Below, one piece after another: positions 1 through 10,588 of a stretch of DNA of 64,000 nucleotides. Within the stretch, counting starts at the first letter, position 1. Every line of letters starts with the position of its first letter. The position numbers were made by a program, and so were the translations under genes. The DNA comes from Nitzschia sp. DOCU1 (Eukaryota; Bacillariophyta; Bacillariophyceae; Bacillariales; Bacillariaceae), in NCBI GenBank assembly GCA_951394045.1, contig OX595985.1, positions 1,798,001 to 1,862,000 on the forward strand, given 5' to 3'. Below the pieces are notes generated by a model. That model did no database searches. It had not been told where the DNA came from and was given only the letters and a program-made list of their open reading frames with translations.

Positions 1-403
1 AGGAATCATCGGCAATCAGACTGCCCCAAAAGATTCTTCGTCTCAGCAAAGGTTGCGAAAGACGGAATCCGTAGCGTTGACATCGAGCCTGCAGCACACC
101 TTCCTCCTCGTCGTCGTTTTCGATTGTGCTGTTGGAAGAGACGGCCGCTTCAAGGAGCAATTTCAGAGATTCCGTCAGGTTGTCCGTTTGTTGGACGTTT
201 CGCATGAAATCATGAGCGGATAATGATGATAGAGGGGCACTTGCTATTGTATGCAAGACAGTGGGATGATCTACCAGTGATGCTTCCAGCCAATCCATGT
301 CCGTAAGCTGATGTTCAAGGGCGATCCAGCTGGACCACTGCAAAAGAAATGACGGAATCACAAGAAAGGACAACCACGAAAGACGTGGTTTCAAACAAGT
401 CAT
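1..403 (-). CDS. 5' part of a secretory-pathway protein, function unknown (runs off the window)
   Basis: Reading leftwards from the ATG at 401-403, the frame stays open to the window edge, giving the first 134 residues of a longer protein. Residues 1-32 form a signal peptide or signal anchor: a short basic start (MTCLKPRLS), then a hydrophobic stretch (WLSFLVIPSFLLQW). The following part is acidic (IENDDEEEG near residue 100) and ends with RRRIFWGSLIADDS. That last motif faintly recalls the beginning of glycosyltransferase family 17 catalytic domains, but the recognition is weak and I do not assign it. The gene lies on the same strand as the TPR gene at 752-2860, 348 bp downstream of that gene's stop. 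Only the N-terminus is visible. Confidence 0.6.
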   Translation of the reverse strand, partial: MTCLKPRLSWLSFLVIPSFLLQWSSWIALEHQLTDMDWLEASLVDHPTVLHTIASAPLSSLSAHDFMRNVQQTDNLTESLKLLLEAAVSSNSTIENDDEEEGVLQARCQRYGFRLSQPLLRRRIFWGSLIADDS

Positions 404-751
404 TTTTTCTTTGAATGATCACGAATACTGCTTCTATAAGATGGTACGAGGGAGGGAGTAATTACATTCACACAAGCAGGTATCTTTGGCTTCATAGATG
501 GCAGTAGCATTGTCGTAGTGTTCGAAAGCAAACGACGATTGCGATTTCATGCAACGGTCGTTTGATTCCTCATCGATTAATGCGACCCAATCTTAGTTGC
601 GTCCGAGAGTGTCCGGCACTCACTATCCACGTGCGCGAAGTAATGCAAGCGATCAAAGAAATCAATCATCCGTGCTTTTAGATTCTGCTGCTACTACATT
701 ACCGCTAGTGGGGTTTGAAAATTCCAAGACAGGCGGACGGATTCATTCGTT
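404..751. other. Intergenic spacer
   Basis: This 348-bp spacer between two same-strand genes presumably carries the promoter of the left gene and the terminator of the right one. I see no repeat, RNA gene or credible ORF in it. Confidence 0.5.
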
Positions 752-2860
752 CTACAATTCTTCTTTCACATCCCTTGTTTTTACAATCTCGGTGATATTT
801 TCCAGGCTTTGGCGGTACGAGTCCAGGTCGATCTTCTTTTGAATCCTCTCCTCGTTTGTGCTGGAATCTCCAGTCTTGCTGGTTGGACCATTCATTTGCT
901 GAGATCCTTTGCGTTGGGCGTCTGTGTTCATCATCATTGGGGGAATACCAGAATGGTCAGCCGAAAATGGATCGCCCATACTTTGTAAGTAGGGATTCAC
1001 GCCTTCACCGTACAGTTTGCGATACAAGTCCAAGGCTTGCCATTGCGTCGTCTTGCTCTCTTGAAATTGATAGTTCCTATAATAGGCCATGGCCAAGTTG
1101 ATACATAAATCGGCCATGGCCGGGGACTCCTTGTCTTGAGCGGAGAGAGAATACTTGGCGACCGCCTGTTCCAAAAAATTAATGGCACGTTCCGCGTCGT
1201 TGGCATCGCCTCTGGACAAGTACATTGTTCCCAAAGATGCCAACAGGTCTCCTTCATAGCCATCGTCTTTTGCATAATAATACTCCCCATATTCATCGTC
1301 GGGACTATCAAGTCCATGTTGATGATGACGACCAGTAGTAGTACCACCACTGCTTGTCCCCAAGCGATACTCTCGCAAAGCTTCCAATGTTTCTTCAATA
1401 GCCTGATCCCAGTCCGCCATTCCTCCCATACCACCGTAATTGTCATTGTCGTCTTCGTCATCACCTGGTATATGGGCCATTTGCATGACGGGAGCCACTT
1501 CGATATTGTGCAATTCATGAAAATCCATGGCTTCTTGATAGGCTTGCTTGGCACAAGGGTAGTCTCCCAATTGCACACATGTATCCGATAAAGACAAGAG
1601 GACATCGGCAATGGCTGTTTTGGTATGGGGGGCATCGTACGTAGTTTGTTTGGGGAGCAAAATGTCGCGTTGAAGTGCTAACGTTTTTTCGTACCAATGT
1701 TTGGCTTGTGGTAGATTGCTTTGCAACGCAAACGCCAAAGCAAGTTGTTGGAGCGCTTGTGCGTAGCCGATTTCTAGTTCGCGACGGTCCCAGTCGGACA
1801 TGATGTTACTGCTACTAGATCCCAGTAACAAATGCTTGTCGTAATACTGAATCGCCAGCTCCAAGGATTCCTGTGCTTGGCGAACATGGCTACTCGTCGA
1901 GCCATCTCCGCCTCCTCGACCTGTCAGAAATGCCCACTGAGGGTTCATTTCTTCGGGATCCATGGTCGCCATGAGTGCTATACCAAACTTGGTACAGGCT
2001 TCCGCAAATTTGGTTTCTACCCGTTGAGTAGAAGTTTGTTGCAGGATGATTCTTTGGTAGTACTCTTTGGCTTGTTTATATGCCTCCAAGGCTTCGTCCA
2101 TGTGACGACCGTGGGGATCCAAAAAATACGATTCTCCCAAAAAGAAATAGGCGGACGCTAACACGTCTTCCTCGACTCCAACTTGGATAATAGCTTGCTG
2201 ATAGGCATTGATCGAGAGTTCGACCTGAATCCAAACATCATCGTCGGCGGGGTTTTCATTGACTGTCGGATAATGGGCGTGTCCTAGTTCAATGTACCAA
2301 TCGGTCCATTTTTGCGGAGAGGCGTCGGTAGGAGGAGCCCGTTTCAACACTTGTTGGACACGATGGCCATGTTGAGAGTAGGGGGGTCGGTACGTGGCTT
2401 TGCCAACCACAAGAGTTCGATCCTGAGGGGGTGCATGTTGTTGTTTTGCCGCTTGCTGCATTTCTGGGTCCTCACTCTCAGGAATAATGTCGTCACGATG
2501 TTCGTCCGTTGATGGCTGCGTAATCGTCGTAGTTGTCACCGCGATATGAAGACTCCCTTGAATGCAGGTTTCACCCCCATTGGATGATGGTTCTCCAACG
2601 CAAGAACTGGAAAGAATCACCTCCCTGGCAGAGTCTTGGGGCTCCACTCGGAAATAACAGTGTATGGCTCCATCACCAGTCTGCGTCTTGCATGACAGGG
2701 GTATTTCGGCGGCAGCCGGATAATCCTCGTCCTGAGCACGCACCATCAAAGTATATCCGAATAAAAAGACGAGGAAGATCCATGCCGAGAGTGTCTTCCT
2801 TCTTGCTCGTTCGCAGTAGTGCCCGACGGCAAAAGTCTCGACGGCCGATGAGAATGCCAT
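752..2860 (-). CDS. Secreted or membrane-anchored TPR-repeat protein
   Basis: The protein has 702 residues from an ATG at 2858-2860 to a stop at 752. Residues 1-43 hold a hydrophobic segment (WIFLVFLFGYTLMV) followed by RAQDEDY, a plausible signal cleavage site, so it probably enters the ER. From about residue 185 there are repeated helical units with TPR spacing (LGHAHYP, AYFFLGESYF, ALAFALQSNLPQAKHWYEKTLAL, LGDYPCAKQAYQEAMDF, ADLCINLAMAYYRNYQFQES), arranged much as in kinesin-light-chain-type TPR proteins. Acidic and Gly/Thr/His-rich inserts separate the blocks. TPR domains are protein-docking scaffolds; no enzymatic domain is seen, and the partner is unknown. No intron is needed. Confidence 0.8.
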   Translation of the reverse strand: MAFSSAVETFAVGHYCERARRKTLSAWIFLVFLFGYTLMVRAQDEDYPAAAEIPLSCKTQTGDGAIHCYFRVEPQDSAREVILSSSCVGEPSSNGGETCIQGSLHIAVTTTTITQPSTDEHRDDIIPESEDPEMQQAAKQQHAPPQDRTLVVGKATYRPPYSQHGHRVQQVLKRAPPTDASPQKWTDWYIELGHAHYPTVNENPADDDVWIQVELSINAYQQAIIQVGVEEDVLASAYFFLGESYFLDPHGRHMDEALEAYKQAKEYYQRIILQQTSTQRVETKFAEACTKFGIALMATMDPEEMNPQWAFLTGRGGGDGSTSSHVRQAQESLELAIQYYDKHLLLGSSSSNIMSDWDRRELEIGYAQALQQLALAFALQSNLPQAKHWYEKTLALQRDILLPKQTTYDAPHTKTAIADVLLSLSDTCVQLGDYPCAKQAYQEAMDFHELHNIEVAPVMQMAHIPGDDEDDNDNYGGMGGMADWDQAIEETLEALREYRLGTSSGGTTTGRHHQHGLDSPDDEYGEYYYAKDDGYEGDLLASLGTMYLSRGDANDAERAINFLEQAVAKYSLSAQDKESPAMADLCINLAMAYYRNYQFQESKTTQWQALDLYRKLYGEGVNPYLQSMGDPFSADHSGIPPMMMNTDAQRKGSQQMNGPTSKTGDSSTNEERIQKKIDLDSYRQSLENITEIVKTRDVKEEL

Positions 2861-4509
2861 TTTGTCTCCACCTCACTATTACCGGTACACCTCCGTAATC
2901 GTCTCGTCCTACTGTGGAACTCTACCACCTTTATTAGTGTTCGTCGTCTCTCTCTAACACAATTAGAATGGTTCTAATAGGAAGGTCATTGTGGCATCAG
3001 TAGACCCGTTGCGGCCGTGCTCACCACAACCGCCATCGTCACATGTGGACCAGACACATCCGTTCCCGCCAAAATCCCCCTGTAGAGATAGTACTGAAAT
3101 ATACGTAGATTTCTGTATGACAACTCGAACCTGTGTTCAAAATTAGAAGTCGTTATCGAGTGCTAGAATTTGCAAGATCAACCTCTTGATCTTGTTGAGT
3201 ATGTTGAATGTATTAGAGCCGACTCTTGTAATGGTATCTTCAACTTCATCATCGGCTTCAATTTGTGGTAGTAATGGTAGTGGTAGTTTACAGCAAGATA
3301 TCCTTCAATAGTCAAGGGTCCAAAGATACGGTAGCTAGGGTCGACAAAGATTCATTTTCAAGATCGTCGACTCGACTCACTCCTTTGATCTACCGGGGGA
3401 TCCATAACCCGTTGATTCAATCGACCTCAGTTCATGACCGGGTGACGTACTGGTAGGCAACCTCAACTCCCCCTCCCCATTTTTACCATTTTCGTTTCTT
3501 TATCCCTCAATATTCCTGAGCAGTCAAAAAAGTCATCTGTGCGTTTTTGTATATCCGGGGATAGAAATGGTTGTTCCCCGGCTCCATGCTAGCATGATGC
3601 CTACGACTAAACATATGTCGGGGTTAAGTTGGCACATATGCTTACGACACTTTGTGCCCTCATGGCAATAATCAAAATCAAATAGCACGTGCCCATTTCA
3701 TCATAAGAAAAAGGATTTGTTAATGTTCCCTCTTGTCAACCTGGATGACTTCGCTGCGACATCGAATACTCCGACAGTGGCCCACGGAACAAAACTGGGC
3801 TGAACCAACCATTCCCACCGGACCTTAACAAAACTTCGCGAAAAAACTTTGTACGCTTTCCCCCTCTCTCTCTCTTCGTGGATCCGACATTGCGGCCCCG
3901 TTCTCACACATTCTTTGAGAAGTCGAAGAACAAAGCAACCCATATGCTATGGTGGAAGGGCTATTCGGCTCAGAAGGAGAACCCCCCCCGGATCCTTTCA
4001 TTCAACGTATAGGTATTTTGCAGCTAGTGCCGCCGCTGCGGCAAGTGCTCATGCAGCGCCTAAGCACGTTTGTACCACCAAAACCGCGTTCGCTCGCTCG
4101 CACCTCATTTCGCACCTCCACTGGATGGTCATGAACAAAAGGCTCTCTGCATGGCCTCGCTGCGCTGCACCAACCAAACCGGTTGTCCCTGCCCAGCAAT
4201 ACTACTCAGAAGGCACCAGCAGAAGAAAGATCCAACAACAACGAGATCATCAAAACCAAAACCGGTCCTCAACCCTTCATCTTCTTCTTCCTCGTATTAC
4301 CAGCTCCTACTCCTCACCTTCTTCTCTAGTTCTTCCTCCTCCTCCTGTTGGTGTCCTCCTTGTTGTTTTGCTGCCTTGCTTCGTCTTGACCTCTGCTGCC
4401 GCCAGAAGTTCGTCTCATATTCACCCGTACCTCAAGAAGCTGCTGTGACAATCCTCCTCCAGACGAAACTAGTACTATCAAGCAACGACGTAGTAGTACT
4501 ACTCGAAGA
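2861..4509. other. Long intergenic region between divergent genes
   Basis: The 1.65 kb between the TPR gene (-) and the HA-domain gene (+) must contain both promoters. 2861-3700 shows no credible coding potential. From about 4200 onward the DNA becomes rich in CTC/TTC and AAC/CAA triplets; short ORFs here on both strands (for example 3849-4448 and 4070-4513) are compositional artefacts of this tract, which is probably the 5' untranslated region of the downstream gene. Confidence 0.45.
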
Positions 4510-6174
4510 ATGACGACAACAAGAACAAGCAGCACATCACCAACAAGAACTGCTGTTCAAGAAGCAGCAGGATCGCCGTGCTCGTTCTTTGCCCACCATG
4601 CTGCTGGCACGACGACGCCGCGCTTAGACGCAGCAGCTGCACCTCCTCCTCTGCTGCAATATTCCTCCTCTTCTTCATGCGGCAATAATGCACCTCATTC
4701 GACGGGCTACTACCACCACCACCAGGAGGTCTCCTACAACTATCCTCCCGGGGGTCATGCTACTACTACCTTTTCAACCATCCTACTCGAGGACCACCAG
4801 GAGCAGGACCACAAGCTTAACTCGACATCAGATCCTCCTCCAGCAGCGCCGGTGGCCGCCGGCGCTGTCGAATACCACAACAACATCATCGGGCCCTTCT
4901 TCTTCTCGTCCTCGCCGGCAGAATTGATGCATTCCGCTATTGGACTCCTCGAACAAGAAGAACAACTGGGCAGACACCAACAAGAAGACGAGCAGGACGA
5001 GGATGATTGCTTCGATGAAGATGCAGTCCTTCTGCTGAACGAGGAGGACGACGTGCTTGACATATCCTCCGCAGCAGCACCACCGTTCTTGCAGCAGGAG
5101 GATTTGCGAATCTTGTTTCGATCCGATCATTTCGCTCCTCCTGCTGGAGGACAAGAAGAAGGCAAGACAAGTCCTAATACTACTACTACTACCACTACTA
5201 CCAGCCCCACGACAGCAAATGCCAAGAAGAAATTTCCTCGTTCTCTCTCCAGGAAAGAAGAGCGAGGCCGACGTTGCGTCAGCCTCTCTTCCTTGGATCA
5301 AACAGAACAACAACAAGAACCACAGCAGAAAAAGCAGCGAAAGCAGCAGCACCGCCGCCCATCGTCTTCCTCTTGGAGCGGCAGTACCGCCGGCATCAGC
5401 ACTACTGCCGGAGGTGCTAATAGTAGGAAGAACAAGAACAACCACCATTCCTCCTCGCTCGATGATGATGATGCTGATACCGACGAGGCAGACCCCAGCA
5501 CTTCCATTGGTGTCCGCTTTCGTGTTTACCAAGAAGATCAGTGGATGGAAAAGTATCACGAGCTCAAAGATTTCACCGAGTCGACAGGCCACTGTTCTGT
5601 TTCCTTTGGCTTTCCTGAAATGGATGGTCTAGCTCGATGGATTAAGCGCCAACGCTATCAATACAAGTTAAGAAACACAGGCAAAGTTTCGACCATGTCG
5701 GATGAGCGCTTTCAGCTGCTGAGCGAACTAGGGTTTGTCTGGAACTCTCACACTTCCGTCTGGGAAGAGCGTCTGGCCGAGTTGAGGGTGTACATGAAAG
5801 AGCATGGGGACTGCAACGTTCCTAGCCAATATCCAACCAACCAAAAGCTGGCAACATGGGTCAAGGTAAGGGATTCTATCTTCTTGTCGTTCTTGTTGAA
5901 AGAAGGAGAACAGCGCGCTGGGGTATCACCCCCTGCTTCGACGAGGATTCTTGGAGATGAGCATGGGCATGATGCACTCAAACTGATCTTCTTTGTTTCT
6001 TCTTCTCTTTTTTAGTGTCAGCGCCGCCAATACAAACTGCTCGTGACCGGGCGCAAGTCCAACATGACCTACGAACGAGTAAAGATTCTCGAAAAGATGG
6101 GATTTACTTGGGAGATCCGTTGCCATTCCGCAAAAGTCGATCAGCATAAATTGCTGAACACCACAAAGAAATGA
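4510..6174 (+). CDS. Helicase-associated (HA) domain protein with low-complexity N-terminus, two exons
   Basis: Exon 1 is 4510-5865 and exon 2 is 6016-6174; the intron 5866-6015 starts GTAAGG and ends TTTTAG. The product has 504 residues. Two HA domains (PF03457 type) follow each other: residues 344-417 (W, H-G-x-C-x-V, L-A-R-W-I-K-R-Q-R-Y, L-G-F-V-W) and residues 418-504 (WEERLAEL, HGDCNVP, LATWVK joined by the splice to CQRRQYKL, MGFTW). The splice exactly restores the W-V-x-x-Q-R-x-x-Y core, which supports the intron. Residues 1-340 are Ser/Gln/Asp/Thr homopolymer-rich with a basic patch (KKQRKQQHRR) and are probably disordered. There is no helicase motor. Tandem HA domains are three-helix, possibly nucleic-acid-binding modules known to be abundant in diatoms; a nuclear regulatory role is inference. 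Confidence 0.85.
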
Positions 6175-6748
6175 GCATGCGAAGCTTCAAGAATACAGAT
6201 GCGGTGTAGTAGATTGGAAGATGGCTGATGTACTTAGGGGTGCTGGTGGTAGGAAGGCGGAGGAGGGTGTAGGCGATATCCCAGCACCAGCAAACGTCGC
6301 AGACAGAATTTACAATCCATTTAGACTAGCATATTAGTTGTTTTTGTAGACAAGAACGCGCCCATCAGAGGGCGACGACTGATACAATCTCTTATCTTGT
6401 CAACCTGACAAATCCTAGAAGAATATCCGGTAGGTCGACGCGTAGTAGTTCTCCCCAGCAGCACCAGGAGAGCATTGTCGTCGAGCGTCGAACCAGCATG
6501 ATGACCCTATTGCATTCATCGGGGCAAGTATTCTTTGGAAATATATACTTTCCCTTCTAGCCACACTCCTGGTGCTTTTGATGGTACTTTTTCTGCGCAC
6601 CGCACATGGTAGTAGATGCAAATGGATGCTTTCGTCCACCACACGAACATTGTTGACATTGAAGCTGGTGGTGGCATCTCTTTTGTTTCAAGAGGATCAT
6701 CACTGTCTGTTGTAGAAAGTAATGCAGCTAGCCGAAAGCTCCTTCGAA
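6175..6748. other. Intergenic spacer between convergent genes
   Basis: The 574 bp between two converging stop codons should hold two 3' untranslated regions and terminators. The short reverse ORF 6415-6642 has no recognisable content. Nothing else is seen. Confidence 0.45.
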
Positions 6749-7780
6749 CTAGAATCGTTGTCGGGTAATGGCGGTCCCATCCACCAGTCGTTGATAGGCA
6801 CGCTTAAAAACACGTCGAAAATAGCGTGGATCCCTCGCAAAGCGTTGCACATGTCTTTGTAGTCCTAAATCCACCACCATGGCAACATCGGTAGGAAGAA
6901 ATGCTACTTGCCCCAACTTGACTTGATTGGAATTCCAATCCAACAAGGCTTGAAAAAAGACTCGTGGGTGTGCCAAACTATCCACAGACGCCGTGACAAA
7001 TGGCAGCAAGACAGGAGCATCTTCAAGACATGATCGAGTCAAATTCCGTAAACATGGCTTGGACATACCCAGTAATGATACATGCCGCCCTAATCCATGA
7101 GCTCCACCCGTCAAGGCAATCCATTCCGGGTCGGAAAATCCACGAGCGTGAAAATACAATCGCAATCCATCCGAATCCAATCCTGCCGACGGCAACGTCT
7201 TTGTGACAAGTGATCGCGAAGTTTGGGCTTGTAGGGGATGTACCAAATATTCCGCATCGGCCGTTTCCACGTCGGGCCGTCCTAATCGAATTCCAATAGC
7301 AGGTCCACCTGCGGTTTCAATCGCCTGCGCTCCCGCCAAGGCAATGGCATCTGCCAAGGATAGAGGAATGTCTTGTCGCAGCCCTTGAACTAATTCCAAG
7401 GGTTTGCCAAGGCCTCGATTTTCTGAACGACTCAATTCGTACCGAATGGATCCATTGGCGCCGCCATTATTGTTGTCACGTGTCACGGCATCATGAAAGG
7501 CTAATCTGACCACAGGACCGGCAAGCTGAGGATCGGCTGCTACTATCTCGTGGATACATTGTCGATAGTCGTGCACAATTTCCGTCAAGGTTCGAGGCGG
7601 TAACGATGGCTGCTGTGGATATCGATCGTCGTCAATGGATGGAGTCGGTGTCGCGGTTCTTACATTTGCGTCCATCACGACAAGCGACGACAGCGTCTCC
7701 AAAAACTGAGATCGATCCAAAATCAAGGACAGAGCAAAGACAGACGAAATAGCATAGTGAGCGGCTAATAGTAGCCACAT
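6749..7780 (-). CDS. Secreted plant-type haem peroxidase (peroxidase-catalase superfamily)
   Basis: 343 residues from an ATG at 7778-7780. A hydrophobic N-terminus (MWLLLAAHYAISSVFALSLIL) acts as signal peptide or anchor. The distal haem site is R92-L-A-F-H96-D, with the catalytic Arg four residues before the distal His, followed by GGANGSIR (108-113), the class I/II peroxidase loop. The proximal haem ligand is H228 in LTGGAHGLGRH. The residue next to the distal His is Phe, as in secretory class II/III enzymes, not the Trp of ascorbate peroxidase and cytochrome c peroxidase. All ligands expected for H2O2-dependent oxidation of small reductants are present. Length suits the family. Substrate is not determinable; an ascorbate-peroxidase-like enzyme in the endomembrane or plastid route is the main alternative. 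Confidence 0.85.
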   Translation of the reverse strand: MWLLLAAHYAISSVFALSLILDRSQFLETLSSLVVMDANVRTATPTPSIDDDRYPQQPSLPPRTLTEIVHDYRQCIHEIVAADPQLAGPVVRLAFHDAVTRDNNNGGANGSIRYELSRSENRGLGKPLELVQGLRQDIPLSLADAIALAGAQAIETAGGPAIGIRLGRPDVETADAEYLVHPLQAQTSRSLVTKTLPSAGLDSDGLRLYFHARGFSDPEWIALTGGAHGLGRHVSLLGMSKPCLRNLTRSCLEDAPVLLPFVTASVDSLAHPRVFFQALLDWNSNQVKLGQVAFLPTDVAMVVDLGLQRHVQRFARDPRYFRRVFKRAYQRLVDGTAITRQRF

Positions 7781-8145
7781 TTGGACTGTTGTAGCTTAGC
7801 GAGGAACCAACGTAGACAGGATAAATGACAACATGAGAAGCAGATGGTCATGTTCAAGACGATGATGGGAATGCCTCTATTTTTTCAAGGATGTCTTGGA
7901 TATTCTTTTCTTGCCGCCAATAGCGTCTGGCCTTCTGTACATGTGATGTGTTTTGCGACTCCTTCGAGTTCATTTCGTCCTTTGGGTGCGCAATCGCGTT
8001 CCCCCCGCTTTTCATCATCCCTCAATACTCACTTCCGTCCGCTTCCGCGCTGCGTTTGCAAGCGACGAATAAGTCATCCTCATCACATGATGTACACACC
8101 TCACGACGAGTCGAGTCATTCATTCATCCCATCTCTATACCCACA
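7781..8145. other. Intergenic spacer
   Basis: 365 bp between the peroxidase start and the left end of the decayed glycosyltransferase copy. It contains only small ORFs without recognisable content and probably the peroxidase promoter. Confidence 0.4.
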
Positions 8146-8825
8146 CGAGTGTTACACCATATCGACCAGCAACTGACCTGCATATGGGAGAAGAACAAGG
8201 AACATGTGAGGAGAAAATGGCAATATCTTGTTGGAAGGAGAAGCAGCAACGCAGTCGGCGAAGCATGATGACGATGAAACTCGGGGCTGTTGCTTGGAGG
8301 ATATCCATCCATCCTGTGCAACCGTGAACTTCGGGGGAACTTGTACACTACCGAGACACGAGGTTCTTTCGAGATATATCAACGTGACGACGAAAAGATT
8401 TTTCAACGACGGCATCCTTCCTTCTTCCAATGATCCACTTCTTTCCCAGCCAGCGCAGCCAGCGTCACCTTGCAAACTTGAGCCGTGACAAGTATTTTTG
8501 CATTTGTCATCCATCGACTACAAATATTGGGAGTTGCGACGCGGACGATCACGCAAGAGATGCAAAAATATCATTTGTAGTCTTTGAATAAAGATGATCG
8601 CCTCGCCAATGTCCACATCTGTGGACTATCCAGATATCGTCGGATTGCCCTTGAGGTTTTGGTTGGATCATGTTGAGCAAACGTACATGAAGAACCAATC
8701 TCCAAGGTAAACAAAAGTTGCGGCCCTGATTGATGGAGCTATTGCACCTCTCCAGGATGGTCAACTTGTTTGAGAAGAGGTTGGTCAGATTCTTGTTGCT
8801 TTAGCGTTGGATCCTCTCAAACGCA
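8146..8825 (+). pseudogene. Decayed copy of the glycosyltransferase-like gene at 10589-11878
   Basis: Two blocks match the intact gene on the same strand. About 8146-8275 matches 10688-10830, including the shared string AACAAGGAACATGTGAGGAG and the signal-anchor start. About 8583-8825 matches 11308-11530, including GATGATCGCC and GAGCAAACGTACATGAA in the region that encodes the DxD motif in the intact copy. The part between is strongly shortened and diverged, no long frame remains, and the aspartates of the DxD motif are not preserved in frame. It precedes a KAP gene (9253-9849, -), so the convergent pair was duplicated as a unit. Confidence 0.75.
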
Positions 8826-8884
8826 ACCTTAAATTTTACTTTACAGCAACAAGTGGAGCAGGCTACGAGTACAAACGCTGTAAT

Positions 8885-8904
8885 CCCCCCCCCCCCCCCC
8901 CCCC
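8885..8904. repeat. Poly-C tract
   Basis: Twenty consecutive C residues in the spacer between the glycosyltransferase pseudogene and the first KAP gene. Length may be unreliable in sequencing. Confidence 0.9.
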
Positions 8905-9252
8905 AAGATTTTCTGCCGATGTCATTCGCGAGCACTTAGCATTACTACGGCGACAAAGACTATGACCGATGTGGTGACAGTCATCTGGGGGCATGAACAT
9001 TTCGGCAGTTCTAGTACTTGCCGGCCACTACGAGTACATCGTATGAGCTACGACCGTCTTCGAAGGAAAAGGCAGCGCAGCACTTGCAGAAGCAAACTAG
9101 TGGTGATGTCGATAATCGTGTTTTATATATAAATTTGTCACAGCTTCATCAGGTAAGTACATCTCAAACCCAAGACGATTACCGTGTGAGCTTGCTCAAT
9201 ATTCTTGTATTCATTCCTTTTTTCTCTTTTCCACATCTCCTACCACCGCCAA

Positions 9253-9849
9253 CTACACAAATTCTTCGTTCAGAAGATGTCGAAACTTGGGGACTTTTGT
9301 TGCTTTGGGGGTCTTGGTAGCCTTGGGAGCCTTCGTTGCATTGGGGGTCTTGGTAGCCTTGGGAGCCTTTGTTGCCTTCGGAGCCTTGGTTGATTTGGCA
9401 TCAAGTTCTCGTTCTCGTTGCAACTCAGTTCGAGCCGTGTTAAGGCTATCATCTAGTTGACCCTGTCCTGCTGAGAAGGTGTCAAAGTGAAGTGGTTCCG
9501 AAGTCGCACCAGGAGTGCCGGCACCAACCATCTTCCCATGAACGAAAACGGCATAATCGCCTCCCCCGCCACCATTAATAGTGAAAGTAAAGATCTCGTC
9601 TTGGGGAAGACACAAAGTCTCGGTGTAACGAGAGTTTGCCTCGTACTTCCCGGCCTCCTTTGAAAGCAGGACGGTCTCGCGAGAGTCGACGAGGCTGAAA
9701 CTTGTTTCGGGGCCGTTTGCATCCGTCAAGAGCTCCAACTCAAACATAGTCTCACATGCATGAAACTGCTGCTCGGCGTTGGCGCTGTCTTTCAAGATGA
9801 ATGCAAGCAAGATCAGAAAAGATGCGCTGCAAGAAGTTAAGGTCTTCAT
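9253..9849 (-). CDS. KAP family secreted protein with (K-x-x)n tail, copy 1
   Basis: 198 residues from an ATG at 9847-9849. Residues 1-25 are a signal peptide (LILLAFILKDSANAEQ). A compact domain follows: two Cys (HACETMF, ETLCLP), the strings FELELLTDANG, SFSLVDSRETVLLSKEAGKY and SRYTETLCLPQDEIFTFTI, then a Gly-rich DYAVFVHGKMVGAGTPG segment. The layout resembles the small Y-T-E-x-L-C-L-P beta-rich modules seen in many diatom secreted proteins; I know no assigned function. A short charged linker leads to the tail, about residues 151-188, built of KATKAPK units so that Lys recurs at every third position, matching the K-x-x-K pattern of silaffin pentalysine clusters. The gene converges on the glycosyltransferase pseudogene. 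A silica or cell-wall role is inference. Confidence 0.85.
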   Translation of the reverse strand: MKTLTSCSASFLILLAFILKDSANAEQQFHACETMFELELLTDANGPETSFSLVDSRETVLLSKEAGKYEANSRYTETLCLPQDEIFTFTINGGGGGDYAVFVHGKMVGAGTPGATSEPLHFDTFSAGQGQLDDSLNTARTELQRERELDAKSTKAPKATKAPKATKTPNATKAPKATKTPKATKVPKFRHLLNEEFV

Positions 9850-10180
9850 TTGATGTGTTAGTTCCTAGTATGATCGCAATGTTGAGGGCCCTTGCGCAAA
9901 AGTGAGACAACTTTCTGCCAAGCAGCAAAGGGGTCAAGAGGTGTTGGCTTTGTGCCCTCGGTGGGAGTTTCAACTAGAATTTCTTGGCACGATCGAACCT
10001 AGTAAGTACTAGCACATTCTAGCTACGAGCAGTGTATGGTTTGATGTTCTTTAGCTACCACCTAGGTGTATTAGTACTACAAATACGCTATCATACTATA
10101 ATAATGAAGGTCGTGCCAAGACGTCGTGGTGGTGCCACTGGCTCGCACGATCGACTCTAAATGATTCCACTAACTACTTT
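9850..10180 (-). promoter_or_regulatory. Upstream region of KAP copy 1, conserved with KAP copy 3
   Basis: Roughly 300 bp upstream of this KAP gene align with 32474-32815 upstream of KAP copy 3. The best-preserved stretch is around 10108-10168: CGTGCCAA, ACGTCG, GGTGCCA, then GGCTCGCACGATCGA and CTAAATGATTC. The spacing between these blocks is kept while the sequence between them has diverged. This could be promoter conservation or simply recent duplication. The part to the right, 10181-10588, has no recognisable feature. Confidence 0.5.
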
Positions 10181-10588
10181 CGCTAGTATTGCCGAACCTT
10201 TGACAAAAGGACTCGGCATGGGCATGCATGTTGTTTGATCTGGAGTGATACGTAGCATATTATCCTCGCCCTTGAGTCGTACTCGGAAGCCAATGGATGA
10301 CTTCTTTGGGAAAAATTATAATCGCCTCCTCTTACGATCCTCTCCAGCATTTCGGACTCCTCGGCGTACGGCGACGCGTTAGTAGAGACTGTCTATGTTT
10401 CGTTCCAGCCTCGTTAGGCCGGGACTCAAGTCGACAAGTATCATAGTTGACATGGCTTTGGTTGTAACGAATTGTTACTTTGCACGGTACACTTGGTGGT
10501 GTTCCAAAGAGCCTCATGTAACAGAGGCCTCATCAATTCGACCTATTCGATCGACTCACTTCATTCGACCTATTCGACGCAAACAAAA

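Noticed and set aside
4828..5592. 254-residue frame antisense to the HA-domain gene
   Set aside because: Consists of Leu/Ser/Cys runs complementary to AAC/CAG tracts; no domain.
9982..10121. Possible MITE with 11-bp inverted ends TCTTGGCACGA / TCGTGCCAAGA
   Set aside because: The arms do not extend, no target duplication is visible, and the corresponding region of KAP copy 3 keeps only one arm; probably chance within a promoter.
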